Source: Podarcis raffonei (taxonomy: Eukaryota > Chordata > Lepidosauria > Squamata > Lacertidae). From it: a stretch of 64,000 bases of DNA. Positions 12,925-23,985 of the stretch are shown here, in pieces; the first letter of the stretch is position 1, and each line of letters opens with the position of its first letter. Where the stretch lies: the NCBI RefSeq assembly GCF_027172205.1, contig NC_070619.1, forward strand, positions 5,416,459-5,480,458. The letters are read 5' to 3'. A program made the position numbers and the translations under genes. The notes beneath the pieces were generated by a model. That model had not been told where the DNA came from. It made no database searches and was given only the letters and a program-made list of their open reading frames with translations.

Positions 12925-13190
12925 GTGAGCTCTCGTTGCTCGGTCCCTGCTCCTGCCAACCTAACAGTTCAAAAGCACGTCAGAGTGCAAGTAGATAAAT
13001 AGGTACCACTCCAGCGGGAAGGTAAACGCCGTTTCTGTGTGCTGCTCTGGTTCACCAGAAGCGGCTTAGTCCTGTTGGCCACATGACCCGGAAGCTGTAC
13101 GCCGGCTCCCTCGGCCAATAAAGCGAGATGAGCGCCACAACCCCAGAGTCGGCCATGACTGGACCTAACGGTCAGGGGTCCCTTTACCGT
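12925..13190 (+). mobile_element. Sauria-type SINE, 5'-truncated, plus strand
   Basis: It begins inside the body (GAGCTCTCGTTGCTCGGTCC) and runs to GGTCAGGGGTCCCTTTACC. The tRNA head is missing. Confidence 0.8.
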
Positions 13191-13595
13191 TTGCTGTCAG
13201 TATTTTCCTTGGAAAGAAATGGAGAAGAGAAAGTTTTGCCCCATGCATCGACTTACCACATTTCTAGCCCATCATTCATCCGAAGGTAACATGGTGGAAA
13301 TGCACAACATTGAAATCAATAATATTAGGCTTAGCTAGACCCAGAGTTGGACAGCTGGCGGGTTTAGTGGGGCGTTTCTGAGTCCTGCCTACACCACGCA
13401 TCTCCACCAGAGTCGCACCATGACGTACATCTCTTCTGTATGGGGATGGCAAGGACACAGCATCTTGGAAACCCCTCTCTCCACCTCTGTTTATGGGGTA
13501 TTGGTGATGCTTTCAGAGTTGTGGGAACCAAGCCTTGCAAGGAACAGTTGTGGGCCTTGGAGATGAGACCAAACACTGACGAGAGCCACCTTCAT
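13191..13595. other. Unassigned intergenic DNA
   Basis: No bounded repeat or conserved coding sequence is seen. It contains a 61-codon open frame at 13,440-13,625 that runs into the CR1 and is not a recognisable gene. Confidence 0.35.
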
Positions 13596-14699
13596 TGTAA
13601 AGAAGCTGGTAAAATGCGGTCTTGACTATGCTACCACTCAGTGGATTTGTAACTGGCTGACTGACCGAACCCAAAGGGTGCTCATCAATTGTTCCTCTTC
13701 ATCCTGGAGAAGAGTGACTAGTGGGGTGCCACAGGGTTCTGCCTTGGGCCCGGTCTTATTCAACATCTTTATCAACGACTTGGATGATGGACTCAAGGGC
13801 ATCCTGATCAAATTTGCAGATGACACCAAACTGGGAGGGGTGGCTAACACCCCAGAGGACAGGATCACACTTCAAAACGACCTTGACAGACTAGAGAACT
13901 GGGCCAAAACAAACAAGATGAATTTTAACAGGGAGAAATGTAAAGTATTGCACTTGGGCAAAAAAAATGAGAGGCACAAATACAAGATGGGTGACACCTG
14001 GCTTGAGAGCAGTACATGTGAAAAGGATCTAGGAGTCTTGGTTGACCACAAACTTGACATGAGCCAACAGTGTGACACAGCAGCTAAAAAAGCCAATGCA
14101 ATTCTGGGCTGCATCAATAGGAGTATAGCATCTAGATCAAGGGAAGTAATAGTGCCACTGTATTCTGCTCTGGTCAGACCTCACCTGGAGTACTGTGTCC
14201 AGTTCTGGGCACCACAGTTCAAGAAGGACACTGACAAACTGGAACGTGTGCAGAGGAGGGCAACCAAAATGGTCAAAGGCCTGGAAACGATGCCTTATGA
14301 GGAACGGCTAAGGGAGCTGGGCATGTTTAGCCTGGAGAAGAGGAGGCTAAGGGGTGATATGATAGCCATGTTCAAATATATAAAAGGATGTCACATAGAG
14401 GAGGGAGAAAGGTTGTTTTCTGCTGCTCCAGAGAAGCGGACACGGAGCAATGGATCCAAACTACAAGAAAGAAGATTCCACCTAAACATTCGGAAGAACT
14501 TCCTGACAGTAAGAGCTGTTTGACAGTGGAATTTGCTGCCAAGGAGTGTGGTGGAGTCTCCTTCTTTGGAGGTCTTTAAGCAGAGGCTTGACAACCGTAT
14601 GTCAGGAGTGCTCTGATGGTGTTTCCTGCTTGGCAGGGGGTTGGACTCGATGGCCCTTGTGGTCCCTTCCAACTCTATGATTCTATGATTCTATGATTC
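13596..14699 (+). mobile_element. CR1 LINE, 5'-truncated, plus strand
   Basis: It is homologous to the last 1.1 kb of the full-length CR1 at 52,642-56,739. It carries the RT block [20 protein letters not shown] and [10 protein letters not shown], then the ORF2 C-terminal region and the ATTCTATG tail. The ORF2 frame is open to a TGA at 14,521-14,523, where the other copies read Gln. Very little divergence from the other copies is visible, so it is young. Confidence 0.92.
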
Positions 14700-14996
14700 A
14701 AATTTCTGAAGGGCCATTGTCACATGGAAGATGGAGCAAGCTGGTTTGCTGCTGCTGTTCTGGGGTGGGGTGGGCTTTAAACCCAGTCCATTCAAACTGC
14801 AAGAACGGAGATTGCAACAAAATCTTAGGAGGAACCCTGCTGGAGGTAAGAGCTATTGGACAGCGGAAGGGACTGCAGGATATTTGCAATGCAGTCGAAC
14901 CAACAAGACAATCTCGCCTTCCTGGACGCTTTGCCCTCATTCCAGCAATGTAGAACACCACCTATGCCTGAGGCTCCATCTTAAAATAGATTAAAG

Positions 14997-16128
14997 CAGG
15001 GGTCAGCAAACTTTTTCAGCAGGGGGGCGGTCCACTGTCCCTCAGACCTTGTGGGGGGCCGGACTATATTCATAGAATCATAGAATCATAGAGTTGGAAG
15101 GGACCACAAGGGCCATCGAGTCCAACCCCCTGCCAAGCAGGAAACACCATCAGAGCACTCCTGACATATGGTTGTCAAGCCTCTGCTTAAAGACCTCCAA
15201 AGAAGGAGACTCCACCACACTCCTTGGCAGCAAATTCCACTGTCAAACAGCTCTTACTGTCAGGAAGTTCTTCCTAATGTTTAGGTGGAATCTTCTTTCC
15301 TGCAGTTTGGATCCATTGCTCCGTGTCCGCTTCTCTGGAGCAGCAGAAAACAACCTTTCTCCCTCCTCTATGTGACATCCTTTTATATATTTGAACATGG
15401 CTATCATATCACCCCTTAACCTCCTCTTCTCCAGGCTAAACATGCCCAGCTCCCTTAGCCATTCCTCATAAGGCCTTTGACCATTTTGGTTGCCCTCCTC
15501 TGGACACGTTCCAGTTTGTCAGTGTCCTTCTTGAACTGTGGCGCCCAGAACTGGACACAGTACTCCAGGTGAGGTCTGACCAGAGCAGAATACAGTGGCA
15601 CTATTACTTCCCTTGATCTAGATGCTATACTCCTATTGATGCAGCCCAGAATTGCATTGGCGTTTTTAGCTGCCGCGTCACACTGTTGGCTCATGTCAAG
15701 TTTGTGGTCAACCAAGACTCCTAGATCCTTTTCACATGTAGTGCTCTCAAGCCAGGTGTCATCTTGTATTTGTGCCTCTCATTTTTTTTTTGCCCAAGTG
15801 CAATACTTTACATTTCTCCCTGTTAAAATTCATCTTGTTTGTTTTGGCCCAGTTCTCCAATCTGTCAAGGTCGTTTTGAAGTGTGATCCTGTCCTCTGGG
15901 GTGTTAGCCACCCCTCCCAGTTTGGTGTCATCTGCAAATTTAATCAGGATGCCCTTGGGGGGGGATGAATGAATTCCTATGCCCCACAAATAACCCAGAG
16001 ATGCATTTTAAATAAAAGGACACACTCTACTCATGTAAAAACACGCTGATTCCCAGACTGTCCATGGGCCGGATTTAGAAGGCGATTGGGCCGGATCTGG
16101 CCCCCAGGCCTTAGTTTGCCTACCCATG
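14997..16128. mobile_element. hAT MITE with perfect 8-bp TSD, split by a CR1
   Basis: Ends CAGGGGTCAGCAAACT and (reverse) CATGGGTAGGCAAACT are inverted repeats. The host octamer GATTAAAG is duplicated exactly at 14,989-14,996 and 16,129-16,136, the hallmark of hAT transposition. Without the nested CR1 (15,071-15,957) the element is about 245 bp and non-coding. Confidence 0.9.
15071..15957 (-). mobile_element. CR1 LINE, 5'-truncated, minus strand
   Basis: It starts with the CR1 tail (CATAGAATCATAGAATC) and covers the end of ORF2 on the minus strand. It carries small deletions relative to its sisters, for example about 13 bp near 15,473, so its frame is broken. It is nested in the hAT MITE, so it is the younger of the two. 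Confidence 0.9.
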
Positions 16129-16502
16129 GATTAAAGTATGTCTTTGTAACGGGGTTACCATTTTAAGCCAGCCTGAAGAAAGCTGCTGTTATCTGTTCCA
16201 CTTCAACAAGCATTGCGAGTGAGTAAATGTTATTTTTTTTTACCTTTTGCAAGACTATTTTTTACCTTTTACAAGGCTATTTTGTGTGCAATTGTTATAT
16301 TAAGAGGGAGGGAAAAAGTGGTGGGGAATACCAGGAAAACCCAGTCTTACAGCATCCTGGTTTACTTAAACTAAAAGGCTAAAACTAGCATATCTAAGCT
16401 TCCCTACTGAACTCACAAACATGAAGAAGGAAGGCTATATCTAATAAAGCATCTATACACATACCTAAAGGGACTGCATCAGAAGGTGGTGGACTCTCCT
16501 TC
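16129..16502. other. Intergenic DNA with a CR1 tail scrap
   Basis: Mostly unassigned. The last 35 bp (GGTGGTGGACTCTCC) are an old CR1 3' region that resumes at about 17,507 after the LTR fossil. Confidence 0.4.
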
Positions 16503-17506
16503 TGTTATGTATTCAGTGGTCTGTGTTTGCCTGAACTTGAGTCTGGACTAAGGATTCTGAATTCCTGTGTTCTGATTTGAAACACGTTGTCCAATTGTAG
16601 CCTTATTAGACTTTACCGATCGGTGGGGTCTGCGTTGCTCCCGGACGGGAGGAAGGAAGTCAACTGACGCCGAGGATGGTTCAGAGAAAGAGTTATTTAT
16701 TCCTGCTCTCCGGAGCAGCAGAAAGGCACTTGCGTGGTCACAGCAAGAGCACTTAAAGAGCAGTTACACACAGCTTATATACCCTTTCTGGTCCCCTTGC
16801 TCCCTCCCCAGGAATCCAGCCACGTCAGCTTTGCACGTAAGTTGACATCACAGATGCTCCTGCTCCTGTGCTCTTAACCATAAAAGGGTGTTCCTGTTCT
16901 CTTGACCATAAAAGGGTGTTCGTGTTCCTGTATTCCTTATCTTGGGGTAAGAAGGTCACCAACTCTAAGAGCACTCCTGGCGCCGTTCCTGGGTGGCTGA
17001 CAAGGTCTGTGCGTCAGTGTGGTCAGGATGTAAGATAAGACCCAGACGTGCCATCCCTGCTCCACTTGGAACTGACAAGGCCACCCATTAAGCGTCACGG
17101 GCTGATAAAGGAGAGCGCTTTGTTTATACAGCTGGGTTCCTGTTATGTATTTGCTCAACAGCTCAAGTTAATGGTTTTTAGAAATGCTTCCTTGGAGAAG
17201 GAAAAATGGGATTTTGGGGCCCGTTTCAGACTGACTGCACAGTCAGGTTTTAGATTTGGGAAACCCATTCCTTCACAATCACAGAACATTTCAGGATTTG
17301 GGCCTCTGCCATTGGCCCTTGAACTCTGAGCTGTAATTTGCAGCTTGGAAGTTTAGGCAGCCAATCACATTGGGCGTGGGAGTGGCCCAGGCTTTCAGAA
17401 ATGTATATAAGCAGTTGCTTTACCCCTGTTTCCCAGTTATGTAGTTCAATAAAGGTTCCTGCTGTTATCACTGTGTCTTGCCTCGTGGGAACCCACCTAC
17501 ACTTCA
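16503..17506 (+). mobile_element. LTR fossil(s), composite
   Basis: The outer ends are TGTTATGTATT and CTACACTTCA with a 5-bp duplication, CCTTC, at 16,498-16,502 and 17,507-17,511. The right part is a plus-strand LTR with CCAAT, a TATATAAG box and AATAAA (17,451). The middle (about 16,600-17,125) looks like a second LTR in minus orientation with its own TATATAAG and AATAAA. There is no internal coding region. It is a fossil, probably one LTR inserted into another. Confidence 0.6.
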
Positions 17507-17813
17507 CCTTCCTTGAAGGTTTTAAAGCAGAGGTTGGACGGCATAGGTTCTTCAGCCGTGACCCCTGCCTTCCAGGGTGTTGGTCAACTCTTCTCCTATT
17601 TGTCTTATTTGACAAACCCTATTTCACTTTACAACAAGTCACCACTTCGGATTTGAAGCCCCCGCCTGATATTGACATTTTGTAGATGTCGTATGACTAT
17701 TCCTGTACGTATCAATCGACTGATGAGGCTCTTACCTTTTTAATACAGCTAATATAGATGACTTCCAATCATCCAACCTCAGTCTAACCTGAGAAAAAGT
17801 AATGAACCTTATA
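17507..17813. other. CR1 scrap and unassigned DNA
   Basis: It begins with the continuation of the old CR1 tail (CTTGAAGGTTTTAAAGCAGAG). The rest is unassigned. Confidence 0.4.
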
Positions 17814-18055
17814 CAGTGGTACCTCGGGTTAAGTACTTAATTCGTTCCGGAGGTCCGTTCTTAACCCAAAACTGTTCTTAACCTGAAGCACCATGTTAGC
17901 TAATGGGGCCTCCTGCTGCTGCCGCGCCACCGGAGCACAATTTCTGTTTTCATCCTGAAGCAAAGTTCTTAACCCAAGGTACTATTTCTGGGTTAGGGAA
18001 GTCTGTAACCTGAAGCATCTGTAACCTGAAGCGTATGTAACCCGAGGTACCACTG
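17814..18055. mobile_element. Tigger/mariner-type MITE
   Basis: Same family as 863-1,096: ends CAGTGGTACCTCGGGTTA / AACCCGAGGTACCACTG and TA on both sides. Confidence 0.82.
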
Positions 18056-18256
18056 TACTAATTATCACTACATTAATTTCAATACTTTCGATACTAATTA
18101 GCTTCTGACTCCCACAAGTACTGCAAGACATAGAAAAACTTTCCCGCATAATACCTTCCCGCATGACAATTCTACAACTTTTTGGGTGGGAGAGGGGCCC
18201 AGCGGCCATTGTCATCTGTTTGCTACGATGCAGTTTCCATTGTGTTTTGGGAATGA

Positions 18257-18392
18257 CAGGCATGGCCAAACTTGGCCCTCCAGCTGTTTTGGGACTACAA
18301 CTCCCATCATCCCTAGCTAACAGGACCAGTGGTCAGGGATGATGGGAATTGTAGTCCCAAAACAGCTGGAGGGCCAAGTTTGGCCATGCCTG
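18257..18392. mobile_element. Palindromic hAT MITE with perfect 8-bp TSD
   Basis: The 136-bp element begins CAGGCATGGCCAAACTTGG and ends with its exact reverse complement. The pairing extends over most of each half (GCTGTTTTGGGACTACAA) around a short loop. The host octamer GGGAATGA is duplicated at 18,249-18,256 and 18,393-18,400. Confidence 0.93.
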
Positions 18393-18626
18393 GGGAATGA
18401 GATGGTGATGCCCCTCCCCCCAGGCACCCACCCAGAAGAAGAAATAGCATAGCATGGGTGAGGTTGCAGCCCAGGCACCTTTTTTTAGGGGGCGCAACCA
18501 GCACCCCCATTGACAGGCTCCCTAATTGAGGGGAGCTATGCCCTCGACAGTGGTGGTGCCAGTGGCTCCACCTTAGGGTTCTCCTGGGCCAGTCAAGAGA
18601 GAGGGGAAGGGTGTGCAAAGGAAAGG

Positions 18627-18738
18627 ATTAGGTTTAGGGTTCGGGTTCGGCTTAGGTTTGGGTTTGGGTTAGGGTTAGGGTTAAGGTTCGGGATGGGTTA
18701 GGGTTTGCGACAGGGTTGCGTTGGGTTTAGGGTTGGGT
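18627..18738 (+). repeat. Degenerate interstitial telomeric repeat
   Basis: A tract of TTAGGG and near variants (TTTGGG, TTCGGG, TTAAGG), with the purest part at 18,667-18,690. It resumes for about 20 bp beyond the SINE (19,101-19,118), so the SINE inserted into it. Confidence 0.8.
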
Positions 18739-18751
18739 ACTTGTGTTAGGG

Positions 18752-19094
18752 ATGGCGCTGTGGTCTAAACCACAGAGCCAAGGACTTGCCGATCAGAAGG
18801 TCGGTGGTTCGAATCCCCGCGACGGGGTGAGCTCCCATTGCTCGGTCCCTGCTCCTGCCAACCTAGCATTTCGAAAGCACGTCAAAGTGCAAGTAGATAA
18901 ATAGATACCACTCTGGCGGGAAGGTAAACGGCATTTCCGTGCGCTGCTCTGGTTCGCCAGAAGCGGCTTAGTCCTGCTGGCCACATGACCCAGAAGCTGT
19001 ACGCCGGCTCCCTCGGCCAGTAAAGCGAAATGAGCGCCGCAACCCCAGAGTCGTCTGCGACTGGACCTACTGGTCAGGGGTCCCTTTACCTTTT
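18752..19094 (+). mobile_element. Sauria-type SINE, nearly full length, plus strand
   Basis: It runs from ATGGCGCTGTGGTCTAAACC to TCCCTTTACCTTTT and is flanked by a perfect 13-bp duplication, ACTTGTGTTAGGG (18,739-18,751 and 19,095-19,107). The B box GGTTCGAATCCC is intact. The target lies inside the telomere-like tract. Confidence 0.92.
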
Positions 19095-19119
19095 ACTTGT
19101 GTTAGGGTTACGGTTAGGA

Positions 19120-19860
19120 AGCAAATACACCAGAAGCACATAAGCCAAAGCACAAAAACAAAGCAGAATGGCCAGAAATGCAAAAACCTCTTCGGAAAAA
19201 AGCAGAGCAACCAGAAATCCCACCCCAAAGGAAATTGCCAGGAACACAAAGCAAAACAAACAGAAATTCAAAATCCAATGGGAAAGCAGAACCAACAGAA
19301 ACTTCCACAAATTACAAATTCTACAACGCAAGATCTACCCACTCTGGAAGAATGGCAGATGAAACTGATTGACTGTATGGGATTGGCAGAAATGACGAGC
19401 AGAATCCGTGACCAGGGAGAAGAGTCGGCAGAAGAAGATTGGAAAAAAATTAAGGACTATTTACAGAAATATTGTAAAATTAAGGAATGTTGAATGATGT
19501 TGGATTGAAATTGAGCGGTTTCTAGCTGTAATGATATAAAGGAACATGGATGAAAAAAGGGTTTGGTTAGAAAATAAGGTGATATTATAAGCTGTAATGC
19601 TTTAAGTTAAGGATTTGCTGAACAAATAATTTGAAAGGGAATACAAGAAGGGGAGGTATGAGGAGGTCAGAGAAATATGTTACTGAAAAGATTGTATTAT
19701 GAACTATATGTCTTTTTTAATTTTTTTGTTTGCTTTTTGTTTGTATAAAAAATTGAAAATCTTAATAAATATCTTTAAAAAAAATTCTACAAATTACAAC
19801 TTCCACAAATCACAAATTCCACAAATTACAACTTCCACAAATTCCAGCCAAGTTACAGAA
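19120..19860 (+). repeat. A-rich degenerate array around an L1 tail
   Basis: Loose repeats of 'CACAAATTCCA' and 'CCAGAAA' units fill 19,120-19,326 and 19,784-19,860. The unit drifts too much for a clear period. Chance open frames here are not genes. Confidence 0.6.
19327..19783 (+). mobile_element. L1 LINE 3' end, plus strand
   Basis: It encodes the ORF2 C-terminus (PTLEEWQMKLIDCMGLAEM then DYLQKYCKIKEC and a stop) followed by a 3'UTR ending AATAAATATCTTT(A)n. It is flanked by the short repeat AAATTCTACAA. It closely resembles the L1 copies at 45,667-47,214 and 47,801-48,371. Confidence 0.85.
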
Positions 19861-19880
19861 AAATGTAAAAAATAATAATA

Positions 19881-20136
19881 CAGCCATACCTTGGAAGTTG
19901 AACGAAATCCATTCCAGAAGTCTGACGACACTGAGGTCCTTCGTGGGTCTTCTGCTCGTTCCCTCACTGTGAGAAGTGAGGCTACAGGGAACCTGGCAGA
20001 GGATGTTCTCAGTGGTGGTGCCTGCAATGAGATAAAAGATCTACACAACTGAAGGCAGCCCTGTTTCAGGAAGTTTTTAATGTTCTATGTTTTGTTACGT
20101 TTTAATATGTGCTGGAAGCTGCCCAGAGTGGCTGGG

Positions 20137-20175
<39 letters not shown>
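19881..20175 (+). mobile_element. Tigger MITE scrap joined to an L2 3' end
   Basis: 19,881-19,925 starts CAGCCATACCTTGGAAG like a Tigger end. From about 19,935 the sequence is L2 ORF2 C-terminus and tail (GGCTACAGGGAACCTGGCAG, CTGCCCAGAGTGGCTGGGG), ending in (ATT)n at 20,140-20,174. Confidence 0.7.
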
Positions 20176-20177
<2 letters not shown>

Positions 20178-20219
20178 ACCAGCGCCACATTCTCACCACA
20201 CTTTCAAAGCACCATAGTA

Positions 20220-21094
20220 CAGTGGTACCTCGCAAGACGAAATTAATTCGTTCCGCGAGTTTTTTCTTCTTGCGAGTTTTTCGTCTTGCGAAGCACGGTT
20301 TCCCATAGGAATGCATTGAAAATCAATTAATGCGTTCCTATGGAAACCGCTTGCCGGGCTGGCGGTGCGGAGAAGGGCTTTTCTCCCCACCGCAAGCCTT
20401 CAGGACAGGTCCGGGAACAGAGGGGAAGGCGCGCTGCGCTTCTCCTCTGTTCCCGGAGCTTGCGGGGCTTGCGGTGAGGAGAAGGGCTTTCCTCCCCACC
20501 GCCAACATTCAGAACAGCATTCTGAATGTTGGCAGTGGGAAGGAAAACCCTCCTCCCACCGCAAGTCTTCAGGACAGGTCCGGGAACAGAGGGGAAGGCG
20601 CGCTGCGCTTCTCCTCTGTCCCCGGACCTGTTCTGAAGGCTGGCGGTCCACCGCCAGCCTTCAGAACAGCCGTCCGAAGGCTGGTGCGGGGAGAAGGGCT
20701 CTCCGCCCCACCGCCAGCCTTCGGAGGAGCCTTCCGAAGGCTGGCGCAGGGAGAAGGGCTCTCCGCCCCACCGCCAGCCTTCAGAACAGCCTTCCGAAGG
20801 CTGGCGCAGGGAGAAGGTCTCTCCGCCCCACCGCCAGCCTTCGGAGCAGCCTTCCGAAGGCTGGCGCAGGGAGAAGGTCTCTCCGCCCCACCGCCAGCCT
20901 TCGGAGGAGGTCCGAGGACAGTGGGGAAGACGCGCTGCGCTTCCCCGCTGTCCCCGGAGATTTCCCTATGGGCTTTCGTCTTGCGAAGGAAGCCCATAGG
21001 GAAATTCGTCTGGCGAAGCGCCTCCAAAATGGAAAACCCTTTCGTCTAGCGGGTTTTCCATCTTGCGAGGCGTTCGTCTTGCGGGGCACCACTG
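20220..21094. mobile_element. Tigger-type MITE with internal GC-rich minisatellite
   Basis: Inverted ends CAGTGGTACCTCGCAAGACG / CGTCTTGCGGGGCACCACTG are flanked by TA. Between the terminal parts lies a GC-rich array. Near 20,690-20,905 a roughly 60-bp unit containing CTCCGCCCCACCGCCAGCC and CCGAAGGCTGG recurs about four times, and looser versions extend from 20,345. The array creates long overlapping open frames (up to 252 codons) on both strands, none of which is a real gene. Confidence 0.85.
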
Positions 21095-21140
21095 TAAAGG
21101 GTAAAGGGACTCCTGACCATTAGGTCCAGTCACATATTCC
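21095..21140 (-). repeat. Sauria SINE tail scrap
   Basis: About 45 bp (GGTAAAGGGACTCCTGACC then TTAGGTCCAGTC) match the SINE 3' end in minus orientation. Confidence 0.6.
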
Positions 21141-21477
21141 CCTTAACCTTTCGGTAAATAGGAGCCTGTCAAACTCCAAGGGAATCCAATCTCCCTCCCT
21201 CCAGGCTGGATGCCAGAATCAGAAAAAACAAATCGGCTAACCTATTTGTATTTATTCAAAGTTCACAGAGAGGAACGGAGGTGCTGCTAATCTGAAATAT
21301 GCCCCCCCCAACACCCCTACCTCTTCTGCTCACCTGTCTTTGAGCGGTGCCCCCCCTCAAACCACCACTGTAAATCAATACTGCTCTCCTCTTCTCTGGA
21401 AAGTTCAGGAGGAGGGTGGGTGGGGTCTCTACCATTCCTCCTCAGCCCAGTCCCCTTCAGTGCAGTTCCTGACAACT
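21141..21477. other. Unassigned intergenic DNA
   Basis: No repeat or gene recognised. Confidence 0.3.
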
Positions 21478-21724
21478 AGTCAGTGTGGTGTAGTGGTTAA
21501 GAGCGGTGGACTCGTAATCTGGTGAACAGGGTTCAATTTCCCACTCCTCCACATGCAGCTGTTGCGTGACCTTGGGCCAGTCACACTTCTCTGAAGTCTC
21601 TCAGCCCCACTCACCTCACAGAGTGTTTGTTGTGGGGGAGGAAGGGAAAGGAGATTGTTAGCAACTTTGAGACTCCTTAGGGTAGTGATGGAGCGGGATA
21701 TCAAATCCAAACTCTTCTTCTCCT
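21478..21724 (+). mobile_element. tRNA-derived SINE (second family), plus strand
   Basis: The head GTGTAGTGGTTAAGAGC and GGGTTCAATTTCCCACTCC are tRNA A- and B-box-like. The body has GTGACCTTGGGCCAGTCAC and TTTGAGACTCCTT, and the tail is (CTT)n. This is a family distinct from the Sauria SINE. Confidence 0.75.
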
Positions 21725-21744
21725 CAGGACCTTTGTTTATTAAA

Positions 21745-22200
21745 GTATAGTAAAAGCTATGGTTTTCCCAGTAGTGATGTATGGAAGTGAGAGCTGGACC
21801 ATAAAGAAGGCTGATCACCGAAGGATTGATGCTTTTGAATTCTGGTGCTGGAGGAGACTCTTGAGAGTCCCATGGACTGCAAGAAGAACAAACCTCTCCA
21901 TTCGGAAGGAAATCAGCCCTGAGTGCTCACTGGAAGGACAGATCCTGAAGCTGAGGCTCCAAGACTTTGGCCACCTCAGGAGAAGAGAAGACTCCCTGGA
22001 AAAGACCCTGATGTTGGGAAAGATGGAGGGCACAAGGAGAAGGGGACAACAGAGGACAAGGTGGTGGGACAGTGTTCTCGAAGCTACCAGCATGAGTTTG
22101 ACCAAACTGCGGGAGGCAGTGGAAGACAGGAGTGCCTGGCGTGCTCTGGTCCAGGGGGTCACGAAGAGGCGGACACGACTAAACGACTAAAGAACAACAA
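21745..22200 (+). mobile_element. BovB (RTE) LINE 3' end
   Basis: The open frame 21,759-22,190 encodes the RT C-terminal region SESWTIKKADHRRIDAFEF then CWRRLLRVPWTARRTN and GVTKRRTRLND, followed by the tail AAGAACAACAA. This is the RTE-BovB LINE, known for patchy spread between squamates, ruminants and other animals. The frame is open to its natural stop. It is 5'-truncated and lies at the outer edge of the left duplication arm. Confidence 0.93.
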
Positions 22201-22849
22201 AAGTACCCTTCATTGGAATGCTACATATTGAATTGCTATAAGACTGAAAGTTTAGTAAGATTTCCACTATTTTGGAGTGATGAAAGATTAAGTAGGATGC
22301 AATCCTTAATATAAATGCTTTATCATTGGCTGTTCTGTCAATTATTTTCACTTCCCATCTGATCTTGGTTTTGCTCTATAAATGGGGGCCTGAATGGGAG
22401 GAATCTGACTTGGAGGAGGAGGCCTCTCGCTCTTCCTTCCTGACTGAGCATAAGATGCCTCCTCTTAAAAGGTTTGGCAGGCAGGGAATACAACTATCTG
22501 GCATCGTCTCATTGATTCCCTCCAATGCTAAACTTGTTGCTGGCTCACTCGTAATCTGGTGATCCACTCAACATCAGTGCACAATGTGTCATATCCAGGC
22601 CAGTGCAATAAAATCCATTGGTCTTCGGTCAAGGCTTGGCTGGGGTCTTTGGAACAGGGAACAGAGCTTACACAATACAGAAATTAAAGCAGCAGGCTAC
22701 GGAAGAGAACTTAAATGAATTTCTCAGTTTATTGCTATACAAAGCTTAGGAGAACGAAGTGATATGACGTGTGCTTATGAATGATACAGCATAAGGTAGA
22801 AAATGGAGCATAGAAAACTGAATATGAAAAAATGACATAACTAAAAAAG

Positions 22850-23985
22850 ACTCACAGCTGTCCATGGAGGCACAGGTCAATTCTGTGTCCAGGGCGGCTG
22901 TCTACCAGCTCCGTCTGGTACGCAGGATGAGACCCTCCCTGCCCATGGACTGTCTCCCCAGAGTGGTGCATGCTCTAGTTATCTCCCGCTTAGACTACTG
23001 CAATACGCTCCATGTGGGGCTACCTTTGAAGGTGACCCGGAAACTACAACTAATCCAGAATGCGGCACCTAGACTGGGGACTGGGTGTGGCCCCCAAGAC
23101 CACATAACACCGGTTTTGAAAGACCTACATTGGCTCCCAGTATCATTCATTCAAAATCCTTTATTAGGCATATCACACCTCACATTAACAAACAAACATC
23201 ATATACAGACTGTATAAAATACGGGCTCAGCGAACACAATTTATCCCAGTCCTATTCTTAACTCCAAAAAATAAATCAATGTACATAAATAATATAATAC
23301 AACACAGCAACATCACCTACCATTAAAAACCACTAAGTCTCTTTATCATGGCCCATTCTTTCTTCATGGACAGCACTTAAAAATTCAGCCGCTATTAAAG
23401 TAATTTGATCATCGCTGTCCGCCAGCAGGTCCTGAACAGTTGGTTGTGTAAAAAACTGTCTACTAAATTTTAGGGCCTCAAGTAATTGTCTTCTGGCATA
23501 GCTGCCAAAATCACAGGAAAAGAATATATGCTCTAGAGTATCGGGTTCCTGTTTTCTGCATTTACAGAGACGCTCTGATTCTAGCTCCCAGTATGTTTCC
23601 AAACACAATTCAAAGTGTTGGTGTTGACCTTTAAAGCCCTAAATGGCCTCAGCCCGGTATACCTGAAGGAGCGTCTCCACCCCCATCGTTCTGCCCGGAA
23701 ACTGAGGTCCAGCTCCGAGGGCCTTCTGGCGGTTCCCTCATTGCAGGAAGCAAAGCTACAGGGAACCAGGCAGAGGGCCTTCTCGGTAGTGGCGCCCGCC
23801 CTGTGGAACGCCCTCCCATCAGATGTCAAAGAGATAAACAACTACCTGACATTCAGAAGACATCTGAAGGCAGCCCTGTTCAGGGAAGTTTTTAATGTAT
23901 GACATATTAGTATATTTTTGGTCTTTGTGGAAGCCGCCCAGAGTGGCTGGGGAAACCCAGCCAGATGGGCGGGGTAAAAATAATA

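Noticed and set aside
18627-18738. A true chromosome end
   Set aside because: The TTAGGG units are degenerate and short, and ordinary interspersed DNA continues on both sides.
20690-20905. A CRISPR-like array
   Set aside because: The units are contiguous, with no unique spacers, in a vertebrate genome and inside a MITE.
20330-21123. Overlapping open frames of 239 and 252 codons (plus) and 152 codons (minus)
   Set aside because: They are frames through the GC-rich minisatellite of a Tigger MITE. The same repeat unit is read in all frames, with no domain and no splice context.
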